This document shows positions 8,311 to 15,237 of a stretch of DNA of 56,636 nucleotides, in pieces. Each line of letters opens with the position of its first letter. Position 1 is the first letter of the stretch. The notes beneath the pieces are model-generated. The model had not been told where the DNA came from and did no database searches. It saw only the letters and a program-made list of their open reading frames with translations. Both the position numbers and the translations under genes were made by a program. The DNA comes from Candidatus Saccharimonadota bacterium (GTDB taxonomy: Bacteria; Patescibacteriota; Saccharimonadia; Saccharimonadales; Saccharimonadaceae): contig JAEEUB010000004.1 of the NCBI GenBank assembly GCA_016286785.1, forward strand, positions 1 through 56,636, read 5' to 3'.

Positions 8311-8694
8311 TTAAGCGAGCTCTACGGTTGCGCCAGCTTCTTCTAGTGATTTCTTCATTGCTTCGGCATCGTCTTTAGCGACCTTTTCCTTGACGGTAGC
8401 AGGAGCAGAATCAACGATAGCTTTGGCTTCACCAAGACCGAGTCCGGTAGCTTCCTTGACGGCCTTAATGACGGCGATTTTTTGTGCGCCAGCGTCCTTT
8501 AAGACGACGTCGTATTCGGATTTGCCCTCATCGGCAGCGGCACCTGCATCGGCAGCAGGACCAGCAGCAACGGCAACTGCGGCAGCAGCTGGCTCGATGC
8601 CATACTCGTCTTTAAGAGTGTTTTTAAGTTCGTTTACTTCGAGAACAGTCAATTTAACTAGTTCTTCGGCTAATTTTTTGATATCTGTAGCCAT
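8311..8694 (-). CDS. rplL: Ribosomal protein L7/L12
   Basis: 127 residues. The N-terminal dimerisation and L10-binding segment ([20 protein letters not shown]) is followed by an alanine-rich hinge (residues 36-55) and the conserved C-terminal domain with [20 protein letters not shown] and the ending [10 protein letters not shown]. It forms the flexible stalk that recruits translation factors to the ribosome. A clear AAAGGA precedes the ATG. It follows rplJ by 31 bp and shares its promoter and leader. Confidence 0.98.
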   Translation of the reverse strand: MATDIKKLAEELVKLTVLEVNELKNTLKDEYGIEPAAAAVAVAAGPAADAGAAADEGKSEYDVVLKDAGAQKIAVIKAVKEATGLGLGEAKAIVDSAPATVKEKVAKDDAEAMKKSLEEAGATVELA

Positions 8695-8725
8695 ATTAGT
8701 CCTTTCTAATTAGTATTTAGGTTGC

Positions 8726-9247
8726 TTAGTTTAGATGTGCTTCTAGCCCAGAAACTATACCAGATAGTCCACCGGCAAGAGCAGAAATGCTGTCGGTAGC
8801 TGGAGAAAGTAGCTGCGCCACCACCTGTGCAATAAGTTCGTTTTTGCTTGGCATGGCAGCAAGGGCCTTAACTTCTTCTTCGGACAGGCTGTTTCCAAGA
8901 TTGGAGAATCCTCCTAGAAGATTTAATGCATCATGAGTTTTGGCAAATTCGGCCAAAACTTTTGCCGGCGCTACTTCGTCTTCGTTGGAAATAGCGTAAA
9001 GCAGTTGGCCGGTTAAACCAGTAGTGTCGGTGTCTTTATAGACGCCGATTTGACCCATTGCAACACGTACAAGGCGGTTTTTTACTACTTTGATTTTAAC
9101 GCCAGCTTCTCTAGCGGCTTTGCGAAGCCCTTGTAACTCTGCTACTGTTAGGCCTTGGTATTTGGCGTATACGGTAGTTTTTGCGTTTTCTAAAAGCTCA
9201 GTTAAATCAGCAACCAATTCGTTCTTTTTATCCTTTGAAATTGCCAT
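8726..9247 (-). CDS. rplJ: Ribosomal protein L10
   Basis: 173 residues. The RNA-binding N-terminal domain has the family pattern (LTELLENAKTTVYAKYQGLT, LRKAAREAGVKIKVVKNRLV), and the C-terminal helix that holds L7/L12 dimers is at the end (ALAGGLSGIVSGLEAHLN). Expression is probably autoregulated: an L10-leader-like RNA lies upstream, in which an L10(L12)4 complex would bind a kink-turn. Confidence 0.97.
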   Translation of the reverse strand: MAISKDKKNELVADLTELLENAKTTVYAKYQGLTVAELQGLRKAAREAGVKIKVVKNRLVRVAMGQIGVYKDTDTTGLTGQLLYAISNEDEVAPAKVLAEFAKTHDALNLLGGFSNLGNSLSEEEVKALAAMPSKNELIAQVVAQLLSPATDSISALAGGLSGIVSGLEAHLN

Positions 9248-9294
9248 AAAAAGTTCCTTTGGTTATTGTTGATATTTAGTTAGCTAATTGTTAA

Positions 9295-9371
9295 ATAGCG
9301 TCACCAAATAAAATTATAAGAATTTCCTCGGTGGCATAATTAAGATTTCTCCGCCACTGTCTTTGGTAACT
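9295..9371 (-). ncRNA. L10 leader (autoregulatory mRNA element of rplJ-rplL)
   Basis: Reading the minus strand, the 5' part of the rplJ leader contains AAAGACAGTGGCGG, then CTTAATTATGCCACCGAGGA. The two blocks pair through GTGGC/GCCAC and leave the GAGGAAA tract typical of the bacterial L10 leader (Rfam L10_leader family). It sits between the promoter at 9378-9406 and the rplJ start, as expected. Confidence 0.75.
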
Positions 9372-9377
9372 ACTTCT

Positions 9378-9406
9378 ATTATAGCACAAAAAAATACTAA
9401 AAGCAA
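9378..9406 (-). promoter_or_regulatory. rplJ-rplL promoter
   Basis: TTGCTT (9401-9406), 17 nt, TATAAT (9378-9383) with TGC in front of the -10. Predicted start of transcription is near 9371, giving a leader of about 120 nt. Confidence 0.75.
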
Positions 9407-9484
9407 GCCATAACATTGTGTTCTCGGACACACTTAAGGCCGCTTAGTCAAGCTTATGGTCCTCGAACACATTGTTATGGCTTT
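9405..9484. repeat. Hairpin sharing its loop with the 3656-3735 hairpin
   Basis: Arms AAGCCATAACATTGTGTTC and the near-complement GAACACATTGTTATGGCTT enclose GGACACACTTAAGGCCG ... CAAGCTTATGGTCC. The arm sequence differs from the 3.7-kb hairpin but the loop is nearly the same. It starts one base after the stop of the DUF4203-like gene and overlaps the -35 region of rplJ, so it could end the upstream transcript. Confidence 0.75.
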
Positions 9485-9485
9485 T

Positions 9486-10073
9486 CTAGCTAACTTTTTT
9501 TGTGGTAGCAAATTGGAAGATTGTACCGAGCAGGGCAAAGGCGCCAATTAATGGGAAGTATAGGATTTGCTCGTCGAGTACTGGGAAAATATTTAAAAGC
9601 GCTACGGTTAGTGCATATGCGCCAGCTAGGGCTGTAGCTATAATAATGGCTGGTTTCATTAGTGTTGTGGCCGCTGCGCCTGCCACTACGCCAATAATTG
9701 CGCCTATGGCTAAGGTTGGAATTGATGTGCCAAAGTATTGTACGGTAATCATCATTACTAGGAAGAAACAGATTCCGGCCAGACATACCTTTTCGATTGA
9801 AAATCCAAGTAACGCTAGTAGCAAACCGCCTGCAATTGGGAGCAAAATTTGGTATAATTCACTTCCTGCAATTTGTGGTACCATATTATTAATTACCGGC
9901 ATCAAAAACATCATTAGATTGTAGCCAATTAAGAACCAGATGATGAAGAAGGCCAGTTTTTTTACACGGTAGCCAAACAACATTAGTGCTAAGCCTAGCG
10001 CAGCCATGATTAATAATTCAAAAAGTGGCATCCCCCTAAACTGGGTCTTGATTTCTTCTAAGATGTTTTCCAT
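9486..10073 (-). CDS. DUF4203/TM7SF3-like polytopic membrane protein
   Basis: 195 residues, almost entirely hydrophobic, with about seven membrane segments (roughly 17-36, 42-62, 75-92, 95-113, 118-135, 138-162, 170-188). The small-residue patterns (GGLLLALLGFSIEK, AIGAIIGVVAGAAATTLM) are like the DUF4203 family of uncharacterised transmembrane proteins. The function is unknown. It begins 15 bp after rplA stops, so it is likely read through from the ribosomal protein promoter. Confidence 0.7.
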   Translation of the reverse strand: MENILEEIKTQFRGMPLFELLIMAALGLALMLFGYRVKKLAFFIIWFLIGYNLMMFLMPVINNMVPQIAGSELYQILLPIAGGLLLALLGFSIEKVCLAGICFFLVMMITVQYFGTSIPTLAIGAIIGVVAGAAATTLMKPAIIIATALAGAYALTVALLNIFPVLDEQILYFPLIGAFALLGTIFQFATTKKVS

Positions 10074-10088
10074 AAACTAATTATACAA

Positions 10089-11000
10089 TTAGTTGTAAAG
10101 GTTTTCAACGGCGATTGATGGGCCCATGGTGGTAGAGACAAAGACGGACTTAACGTAAGATCCCTTGAGCGATGCTGGTTTTTGGGCCTTTAAGCTATCG
10201 AAGAATGTGTTGGCGTTTTCAAGTAGTTTGTTTGTACCGAACGAAAGCTTACCTACGCCAATATGCACGATGGATTGCTTATCTACACGGTATTCAACCT
10301 TACCAGCTTTTGATTCTTTAACGGCTTTTTCTACGTCCATAGTAACTGTGCCGGCTTTTGGATTTGGCATTAAGCCTTTGGGGCCAAGTAAGCGGGCAAA
10401 TTTACCAAGTTTTGGCATATATTGTGGTGTAGAGATGAGAACGTCGAAGTCGATATTGCCTTTTTCGAGGCGTTTTAAGAATTCTTCGTCTTCGGCGATG
10501 TCGGCGCCAGCTGCTTTGGCGGTTTTGCATACGTCAAGTGGTGCGAAAACGGCTACGCGTACGCTTTTGCCGTTGCCATTAGGTAGTACAATGGTGGTGC
10601 GGATGTTTTGGTCGGCCTGACGTGGATCTACGCCGAGTCTGGCGTGAATTTCGAGGCTAGCATCAAATTTGGTTGGATTAGTTTTGATTGCTAGATCAAT
10701 TGCATCTTTAAGGGTGTAAGTTTTGCCTTTTTCGATTAACTTTGCCATTTCTTGGTATTTTTTGCCACGGCGCTCAATCTTAGGACGCGTAACTGGAGCA
10801 GTACCTTTTGGCTTGACATTTGCTTCTTCGGCCTTGCGCTCTAGCTTGCGAGCTTGGCGTTCTTCTTCGGCTTTAACTTCTTCTATGTGTTTTTTAGATT
10901 TTTTGCCAGATTTAGCAAAAGTTTCAGGTTCTTCGACCTTTTCTTCTTTTGCTTTCTCGGTATTAGCTTTTTCTAAGTCTTTAACCGTTTCTTCGGTCAT
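10089..11000 (-). CDS. rplA: Ribosomal protein L1 with an N-terminal extension
   Basis: 303 residues. The L1 core starts at about residue 75 (RGKKYQEMAKLIEKGKTYTLKDAI) and contains the RNA-binding blocks DPRQADQNIRTTIVLPNG and LGPKGLMPNPKAGTVT. Before it lies a roughly 75-residue charged extension rich in Lys, Glu and Ala (KSGKKSKKHIEEVKAEEERQ), absent from E. coli L1 and probably disordered. The frame is open to 11042, but the ATG at 11000 has AGAAAGGA 7 nt upstream and is chosen. rplA normally follows rplK directly; here about 950 bp separate them and rplA has its own promoter. Confidence 0.95.
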   Translation of the reverse strand: MTEETVKDLEKANTEKAKEEKVEEPETFAKSGKKSKKHIEEVKAEEERQARKLERKAEEANVKPKGTAPVTRPKIERRGKKYQEMAKLIEKGKTYTLKDAIDLAIKTNPTKFDASLEIHARLGVDPRQADQNIRTTIVLPNGNGKSVRVAVFAPLDVCKTAKAAGADIAEDEEFLKRLEKGNIDFDVLISTPQYMPKLGKFARLLGPKGLMPNPKAGTVTMDVEKAVKESKAGKVEYRVDKQSIVHIGVGKLSFGTNKLLENANTFFDSLKAQKPASLKGSYVKSVFVSTTMGPSIAVENLYN

Positions 11001-11062
11001 TTTGGTCCTTTCTGTGGTAATAGCGAGCGAATGCTCTCCCAACCTTTATCTTATTTTTCGAT

Positions 11063-11091
11063 ATTATAGCAAAAATTAAGCATTTTTGCAA
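11063..11091 (-). promoter_or_regulatory. rplA promoter
   Basis: TTGCAA (11086-11091), 17 nt, TATAAT (11063-11068), with TGC before the -10. The ~55-nt leader contains a small GAGC-ATTC-GCTC hairpin that could be an L1 site, unproven. Confidence 0.7.
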
Positions 11092-11099
11092 GCATGAAA

Positions 11100-11136
11100 A
11101 AGGGGCGAACAAAGTGCGTTCGCCCCTTCTTTTTAA
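11100..11136 (-). terminator. GC-rich terminator of the rplK-rplA cassette gene
   Basis: Perfect 11-bp stem AAGGGGCGAAC/GTTCGCCCCTT with a 7-nt loop and a run of T on both sides, so it could work in both directions. It lies just after the 99-residue cassette gene. Confidence 0.85.
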
Positions 11137-11147
11137 GGTGCGTTGGG

Positions 11148-11447
11148 TTAGGCGACCTGAGCATCAATGCTGCAGATGGCCTCGATGGCCTCGTCAATGT
11201 CGAACTCGTCGCGCAAGCGGCGGAGCTGAGGATCCGTCAGCTTGGCTAGGGCGCTCCTTGCCTCGTTAGAGGTCTTCTTAGACCAGAAGCTCAGCGAGAA
11301 GCTATGCTTCCCTAGGCAGCTCAGCTTGTCTCTGTGCTGTAGAGCTGTGAGCTTCTCGCGGAAGTCCTTGTTCATGTACCATTCGACCATGAGTTGGTTT
11401 TCTGCGGCCCTGCGTGCTCGATTGCCCATGTGGTTTTTCTTTGGCAC
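11148..11447 (-). CDS. Small basic protein of unknown function inserted between rplK and rplA
   Basis: 99 residues, no family recognised. The N-terminal part is basic (MPKKNHMGNRARRAAENQL), the middle has KLSCLGKHSFSLSFWSKK, and the C-terminal part is acidic and helical (DPQLRRLRDEFDIDEAIEAI). No signal peptide or membrane helix. The start is GTG with AAAGGGG 6 nt upstream. Codon use is richer in GC than in the neighbours (many CTC, GCC, AGC, GAG codons). It has its own consensus promoter 165 nt upstream, a leader with a possible 20-codon ORF, and its own terminator, so it is a self-contained unit. Recent acquisition is a reasonable inference. Confidence 0.7.
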   Translation of the reverse strand: MPKKNHMGNRARRAAENQLMVEWYMNKDFREKLTALQHRDKLSCLGKHSFSLSFWSKKTSNEARSALAKLTDPQLRRLRDEFDIDEAIEAICSIDAQVA

Positions 11448-11479
11448 TTCAGTCCCCTTTATGTCGATTTTTTATGAAT

Positions 11480-11542
11480 CTACAGCTTTGTTGATGCTTG
11501 CGGGTTGAAAGGGGCAGGACTTCTTGACCGACGTGATATCAT
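11480..11542 (-). CDS. Possible 20-residue leader peptide of the cassette gene
   Basis: ATG at 11542 is preceded by AGAAAGG at 6 nt, and the frame reads MISRRSRSPAPFNPQASTKL then TAG. It lies inside the leader of the 99-residue gene, 32 nt before its GTG. A good ribosome site in front of a very short frame suggests a leader peptide, but length alone cannot prove coding. Confidence 0.35.
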   Translation of the reverse strand: MISRRSRSPAPFNPQASTKL

Positions 11543-11617
11543 CGCTAACCTTTCTCTTGTGTTTAAAGTACATTCTGTTAGATTGGAGGCTAATCTCCTA
11601 ATCCAACGGATTTGTTT

Positions 11618-11646
11618 ATTATACGAAAAAGTAATGCTTTTGTCAA
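11618..11646 (-). promoter_or_regulatory. Consensus sigma-70-type promoter of the rplK-rplA cassette
   Basis: TTGACA (11641-11646), exactly 17 nt, TATAAT (11618-11623), with no TGN extension. Transcription would start near 11611. The first leader bases can form a GATTAGGAG/CTCCAATC hairpin. From 11647 to 11905 I see no supported gene. Confidence 0.8.
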
Positions 11647-11908
11647 GTGCACATAGAATAGCTCTGCTAGATGTTGGCGGGGCTGATTAACAGGCCGATG
11701 GAGTAACATTGATTCTTCTTTAGAGCCTGCATCTTGCCAATAGTGCCGACTTTTTAGGGCTCCTCTCATGTTCACGATTAGGCATTCGATGCTACGAGCA
11801 TTGCTCTCGCGTGAAATAACTTTGAGAATACCAGTGTGAGCTTTAGCAAGAAAACATCCGAGTTTTTCCTTGCTTTCTATCAGCAAGGATTTGGATCGCT
11901 TTGGTCCT

Positions 11909-11946
11909 ATAAAAAAAGATACCTCATTTGAAGTATCTTTTTTTAA
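11909..11946 (-). terminator. Terminator after rplK
   Basis: AAAAAAAGATACCTC / GAAGTATCTTTTTTT stem with an ATTT loop and T-run, 13 bp after the rplK stop. It separates rplK from the cassette and rplA. Confidence 0.85.
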
Positions 11947-11956
11947 ATTGTTCTTA

Positions 11957-12385
11957 TTAGTCTACGACTTCTACACCCATAGAACGGGCTGTACCGGCTA
12001 CGATTTTGATGGCGCCTTCGATATCGATGGCGTTTAGTTGATCCATCTTTTTCTCGGCAATTTCTTGAAGTTGGGCTTTGGTGATTTTGCCAACTTTGTC
12101 TACGTTTGGTTTGCCTGAGCCTTTATCGATTTTAATAGCTTCCCGGATTAAATCATCAACTGGTTGACCAAGGCTTTTCCAGTCGAAAGTTCGGTCGTCG
12201 AAGACGCGAATATGTACAATAACATTTTTGCCCATTAAATCTTTGGTGGCTTCGTTGAATGGATTAATAAAATCCATCATATTGAGTCCCCATTGACCAA
12301 GGGTTGAGCCGACTGGGGGCCCAGCAGTTGCGCGTCCTGCGGGGATGCGTAGTTTTAAATTTCCTATGACTTTCTTTTCTGCCAT
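11957..12385 (-). CDS. rplK: Ribosomal protein L11
   Basis: 142 residues, full length. The N-terminal GNLKLRIPAGRATAGPPVGSTLGQ segment and the C-terminal RNA-binding domain (GSGKPNVDKVGKITKAQL, ending GTARSMGVEVVD) are typical. L11 forms the GTPase-associated centre with 23S rRNA. A separate promoter lies upstream and a terminator downstream, so rplK is a one-gene unit here, unlike the usual rplK-rplA pair. Confidence 0.98.
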   Translation of the reverse strand: MAEKKVIGNLKLRIPAGRATAGPPVGSTLGQWGLNMMDFINPFNEATKDLMGKNVIVHIRVFDDRTFDWKSLGQPVDDLIREAIKIDKGSGKPNVDKVGKITKAQLQEIAEKKMDQLNAIDIEGAIKIVAGTARSMGVEVVD

Positions 12386-12418
12386 ATATAAATTACCTTT
12401 CTAGTGCGTAACAGGTTT

Positions 12419-12447
12419 ATTATAACAAATTTTCGACAAAATTGCAA
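12419..12447 (-). promoter_or_regulatory. rplK promoter
   Basis: TTGCAA (12442-12447), 17 nt, TATAAT (12419-12424), with TGT before the -10. It has the same TTGCAA box as the rplA promoter. Confidence 0.7.
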
Positions 12448-12466
12448 TTTGTGGGCTTTTGATGTT

Positions 12467-13015
12467 TTAGCTAAGTTGTTTGACTTGCAGAGCATCGAGT
12501 TCGACGGGCGTTTCGCGGCCAAACATTGATACCATAACTTTTAGTTTGCCCTTAGCGGCGTCAATTTCTGAGATTGAGCCATCAAAGCCCTTGAATGGGC
12601 CGTCGGTAATGGAAACAACTTCACCAACTTCGTATTTGACAGAGAATTTAGGATCTTCTACACCCATACGCTTTTTGATTTTGGCGATTTCTTTTTCGGA
12701 TACTGGAGTTGGCTGTGTGCCGGTGCCGATAAAACCGGTTACCCCTGGGGTGTTGCGTATGATATACCAGGTTTCGTCGGACAATTTCATATCTACAAGT
12801 ACGTAGCCTTGCAAAATCTTGCGGTCTACAATTTTGCGCTTGCCGTTTTTAATTTCGATCTGCTTTTCTTTTGGCACGATTGCTTCAAAAATTTTGTTAG
12901 CCATTTCTATAGTGCCGGTACGTTGATTGATTGAGTCGGCTACCTTATCTTCGTAACCGGAGTAGGTAGAGATTGCGTACCATGCTCTTGTGTCATCATA
13001 TCTGTTTACTGCCAT
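12467..13015 (-). CDS. nusG: Transcription termination/antitermination factor NusG
   Basis: 182 residues. The NGN domain starts ARAWYAISTYSGYEDKVADSI-like (seen as AWYAISTYSGYEDKVA) and includes the KILQGYVLVDM and TPGVTGFIG blocks that touch RNA polymerase. The C-terminal KOW domain has FSVKYEVGEVVSITDGPFKG and FGRETPVELD. It follows secE by 10 bp, the standard secE-nusG order. Confidence 0.97.
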   Translation of the reverse strand: MAVNRYDDTRAWYAISTYSGYEDKVADSINQRTGTIEMANKIFEAIVPKEKQIEIKNGKRKIVDRKILQGYVLVDMKLSDETWYIIRNTPGVTGFIGTGTQPTPVSEKEIAKIKKRMGVEDPKFSVKYEVGEVVSITDGPFKGFDGSISEIDAAKGKLKVMVSMFGRETPVELDALQVKQLS

Positions 13016-13025
13016 TTTTTTCTCC

Positions 13026-13406
13026 TTATCCTAATATTAAATTAAATAACCAGCCAAAGAATAAATCTAGTAATAAAATTAGTACCATAAAGAATGCCGT
13101 GTAGGCTAATACTGCTAGTACCATCTTCCATGTGGCTTTGCGGTTGGGCCATCTGACTTGCCTTAATTCGTGCCAAGCACCTTTTAAGTATCTACCTAGA
13201 GCAACAAAAGGCCTAAACAGGATAAAAACTTTCTTGCCATTTTTGGTTTTATTTAGATTTTTTTCGGCCCTTCTAATGGATTTCTGTTTGACCTTGGCAG
13301 ATTTCTTGTCTCTAATAGTGACTTTTTTTCGCGTGATTGTTGGTGCGTCCGATTCACTATCATGAGAAGAAGAATCTTTAGCTTTAATCCTTGTGATCTT
13401 TGCCAT
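13026..13406 (-). CDS. secE: Preprotein translocase subunit SecE with an N-terminal extension
   Basis: 126 residues. The C-terminal part is a single-helix SecE: amphipathic WHELRQVRWPNRKATWKMV followed by the membrane helix VLAVLAYTAFFMVLILLLDL (about 95-114). The first 65 residues are strongly basic (KKVTIRDKKSAKVKQKSIRR) and are not part of the family core. SecE clamps SecY in the translocon. No clear promoter is seen directly upstream apart from TTGACA at 13443-13448, whose spacer is the hairpin of the previous terminator. Confidence 0.93.
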   Translation of the reverse strand: MAKITRIKAKDSSSHDSESDAPTITRKKVTIRDKKSAKVKQKSIRRAEKNLNKTKNGKKVFILFRPFVALGRYLKGAWHELRQVRWPNRKATWKMVLAVLAYTAFFMVLILLLDLFFGWLFNLILG

Positions 13407-13422
13407 TTTACTCCTTACTATT

Positions 13423-13445
13423 AAAAAAAGTCTGATACCAGACTT
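13423..13445 (-). terminator. Terminator between the phosphorylase-like gene and secE
   Basis: AAGTCTG-GTAT-CAGACTT followed by seven T on the minus strand, just after the stop at 13458. It is immediately upstream of secE, so it could also act as an attenuator for readthrough into secE-nusG. Confidence 0.85.
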
Positions 13446-13457
13446 GTCAAGAGTATA

Positions 13458-15206
13458 CTACTTCGGGAACAAATAGTCAAGATAGTCTTTCATCATTCTG
13501 GCACCAGAAATAATGGGTAAGAAGTTTTTTAATTGTGTTTTTATTGTATATTCTAGATCGTAGTCGTTTTCCCAGATTGAGATAGATTCTTCCATGCGCT
13601 GATAGAGCATATCTAATTCTTCTGATTCGTCGTTTCCTGATACATTTAGATAAGAATTAATAGAAGCGTCTGCAACTCCGCCGTCGTGGGTAGAAATTAA
13701 GATGTCAAAATTGGCAACGTCTTTCATCCATGATGTGCCGCATGCTTCAAGGCCTACTATTGGGATATTAATAGAGGTATTGGATCCGCAAGATAGGCCG
13801 TAGGCCAATTCTTCGTCGTAATCCGATAAATAATGCACATGTGTTCTTAGATAATCATCTTGATCGATTTTTGATAAAAGTGCATATAGCTTATGTAGCA
13901 TATTTTGGTCGCCCGTATGCACTCGCCCAGCAATGATGTAGTGAGCTCCGCGAGGTTCCAGAATATTTTTTAGGCGTGTTATGTCGGTGAATGGCAAATC
14001 CGGGCGCTTATAGTCAGCAAAACGTCTTTTAAAATCGAATATGTAATCGTTTGTGTTAAATCTTAGAATGTTATTGTTTTGATCGGGCCGATTTTTAAGA
14101 ATACTATTTAGACTGTTTCGACCATCTTTTTTAAATTTTTTAATAGCATCTGCATCTATAGACGGTAAAACGTCGACATAATTTTTTGACGGCAACCCAT
14201 ATTGGTCTATTAACCCGATTTCTTGGTAATAATTGTAAAGATTTGGCAACATCCAGTTTTTAAGATCGATTCCGTTAGTGATAGCTTTAAATTTGACCTT
14301 GCTACCTGCGATGTCGTGATAGTTGGCGACCCTGGCATGCAGTTTCGACACCCCGGAACGAAGTTCGGCGATTTCTATAGTAACTGAAGAGAGACGTATT
14401 TTTTCATTGACAAATTTATCTGATAGCCATTTTTTTACGGCTAAGGATTTTAGGTTTGGAAAAACAAATTCCTCAAATTGGCTATACGAAAACTCGGCTT
14501 CGGCTGCTTGCACTAATGTATGATTGGTGTAGAGGGTGTGTTTGCGGGTGTACACGACTGCTTCGTAAAAGTCCATTCCGTTTGAGGCAAGTTCGTCTAG
14601 TCTAGCTAGCGCAGCAAAGAAAGTGGCTACTTCATTTAAATGTATAATTGCTGGTTTTAGTCCGACTAGCTTTAGGGCGGCATATCCGCCAAAGCCTAAG
14701 GAGACCTCCTGATATAAACGGTGGTCGGAGCCGCTAGTGTTAGAATATAGCTCTCCAAAGTTTGGCTCTGTAACGGATAGTATTCTAGTTGTATTGAATC
14801 TTTTTTCTATAACATCTAGATTACAAAGTCCACTTCTTGTTTTGATAGTAACTTTATCTATATGCTTGAATCCGAATTTTTTGTAGTCTACTTTTATCTG
14901 TTTATCGTAGATTGTGCGGTCGCGAAGTAGTTGGTGAGATTCGCTTGGGTAAAATGGTGTTATTAGTACAAACGGTACAGACATTTGGTCGGCTACGCGT
15001 CTAGTATCTGCAGCTAGAACCCCTAGTCCTCCACCCCCACGAATCCCGTCTCTTTGGTCGTATAGCTCGATGGTCCAATATGTATATGGGCGCTCACTGG
15101 TAATGGATTTGGTAAGATGTTCCCTGCCTATTGCTTCATAAAAAATATCGGTTTCTTCTATATTTTCTAGTGGATGATAAAAATACTGCCCATCTTCATC
15201 GTTCAT
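13458..15206 (-). CDS. Alpha-glucan phosphorylase-like protein (GT35)
   Basis: 582 residues. Landmarks of glycogen/maltodextrin phosphorylase are visible in order: GGGGLGVLAADTRRVADQM (the glycine-rich entrance), HLNEVATFFAALARL, YTNHTLVQAAE, AITNGIDLKNW, FKRRFADYKRPDL (phosphate-site basics) and EACGTSWMKDVANF with the lysine that would hold PLP. It is shorter than E. coli MalP (about 800) but like the short archaeal and thermophile forms. The family cleaves alpha-1,4-glucans with phosphate to glucose 1-phosphate. Some positions (Cys in EACGTS, Asp-Val after MK) deviate, so activity is not certain. ATG lies 7 nt after TGA-TATAAT. Confidence 0.75.
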   Translation of the reverse strand: MNDEDGQYFYHPLENIEETDIFYEAIGREHLTKSITSERPYTYWTIELYDQRDGIRGGGGLGVLAADTRRVADQMSVPFVLITPFYPSESHQLLRDRTIYDKQIKVDYKKFGFKHIDKVTIKTRSGLCNLDVIEKRFNTTRILSVTEPNFGELYSNTSGSDHRLYQEVSLGFGGYAALKLVGLKPAIIHLNEVATFFAALARLDELASNGMDFYEAVVYTRKHTLYTNHTLVQAAEAEFSYSQFEEFVFPNLKSLAVKKWLSDKFVNEKIRLSSVTIEIAELRSGVSKLHARVANYHDIAGSKVKFKAITNGIDLKNWMLPNLYNYYQEIGLIDQYGLPSKNYVDVLPSIDADAIKKFKKDGRNSLNSILKNRPDQNNNILRFNTNDYIFDFKRRFADYKRPDLPFTDITRLKNILEPRGAHYIIAGRVHTGDQNMLHKLYALLSKIDQDDYLRTHVHYLSDYDEELAYGLSCGSNTSINIPIVGLEACGTSWMKDVANFDILISTHDGGVADASINSYLNVSGNDESEELDMLYQRMEESISIWENDYDLEYTIKTQLKNFLPIISGARMMKDYLDYLFPK

Positions 15207-15213
15207 GGTTATG

Positions 15214-15222
15214 ATTATATCA
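15214..15222 (-). promoter_or_regulatory. Extended -10 promoter of the phosphorylase-like gene
   Basis: TGA-TATAAT, 7 nt before the ATG at 15206; no Shine-Dalgarno. Confidence 0.55.
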
Positions 15223-15237
15223 TAGCTTTTGGCTATA

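Noticed and set aside
11590-11886. 98-codon minus-strand open frame
   Set aside because: TTG start without ribosome site, and it runs through a perfect TTGACA-17-TATAAT promoter; treated as non-coding.
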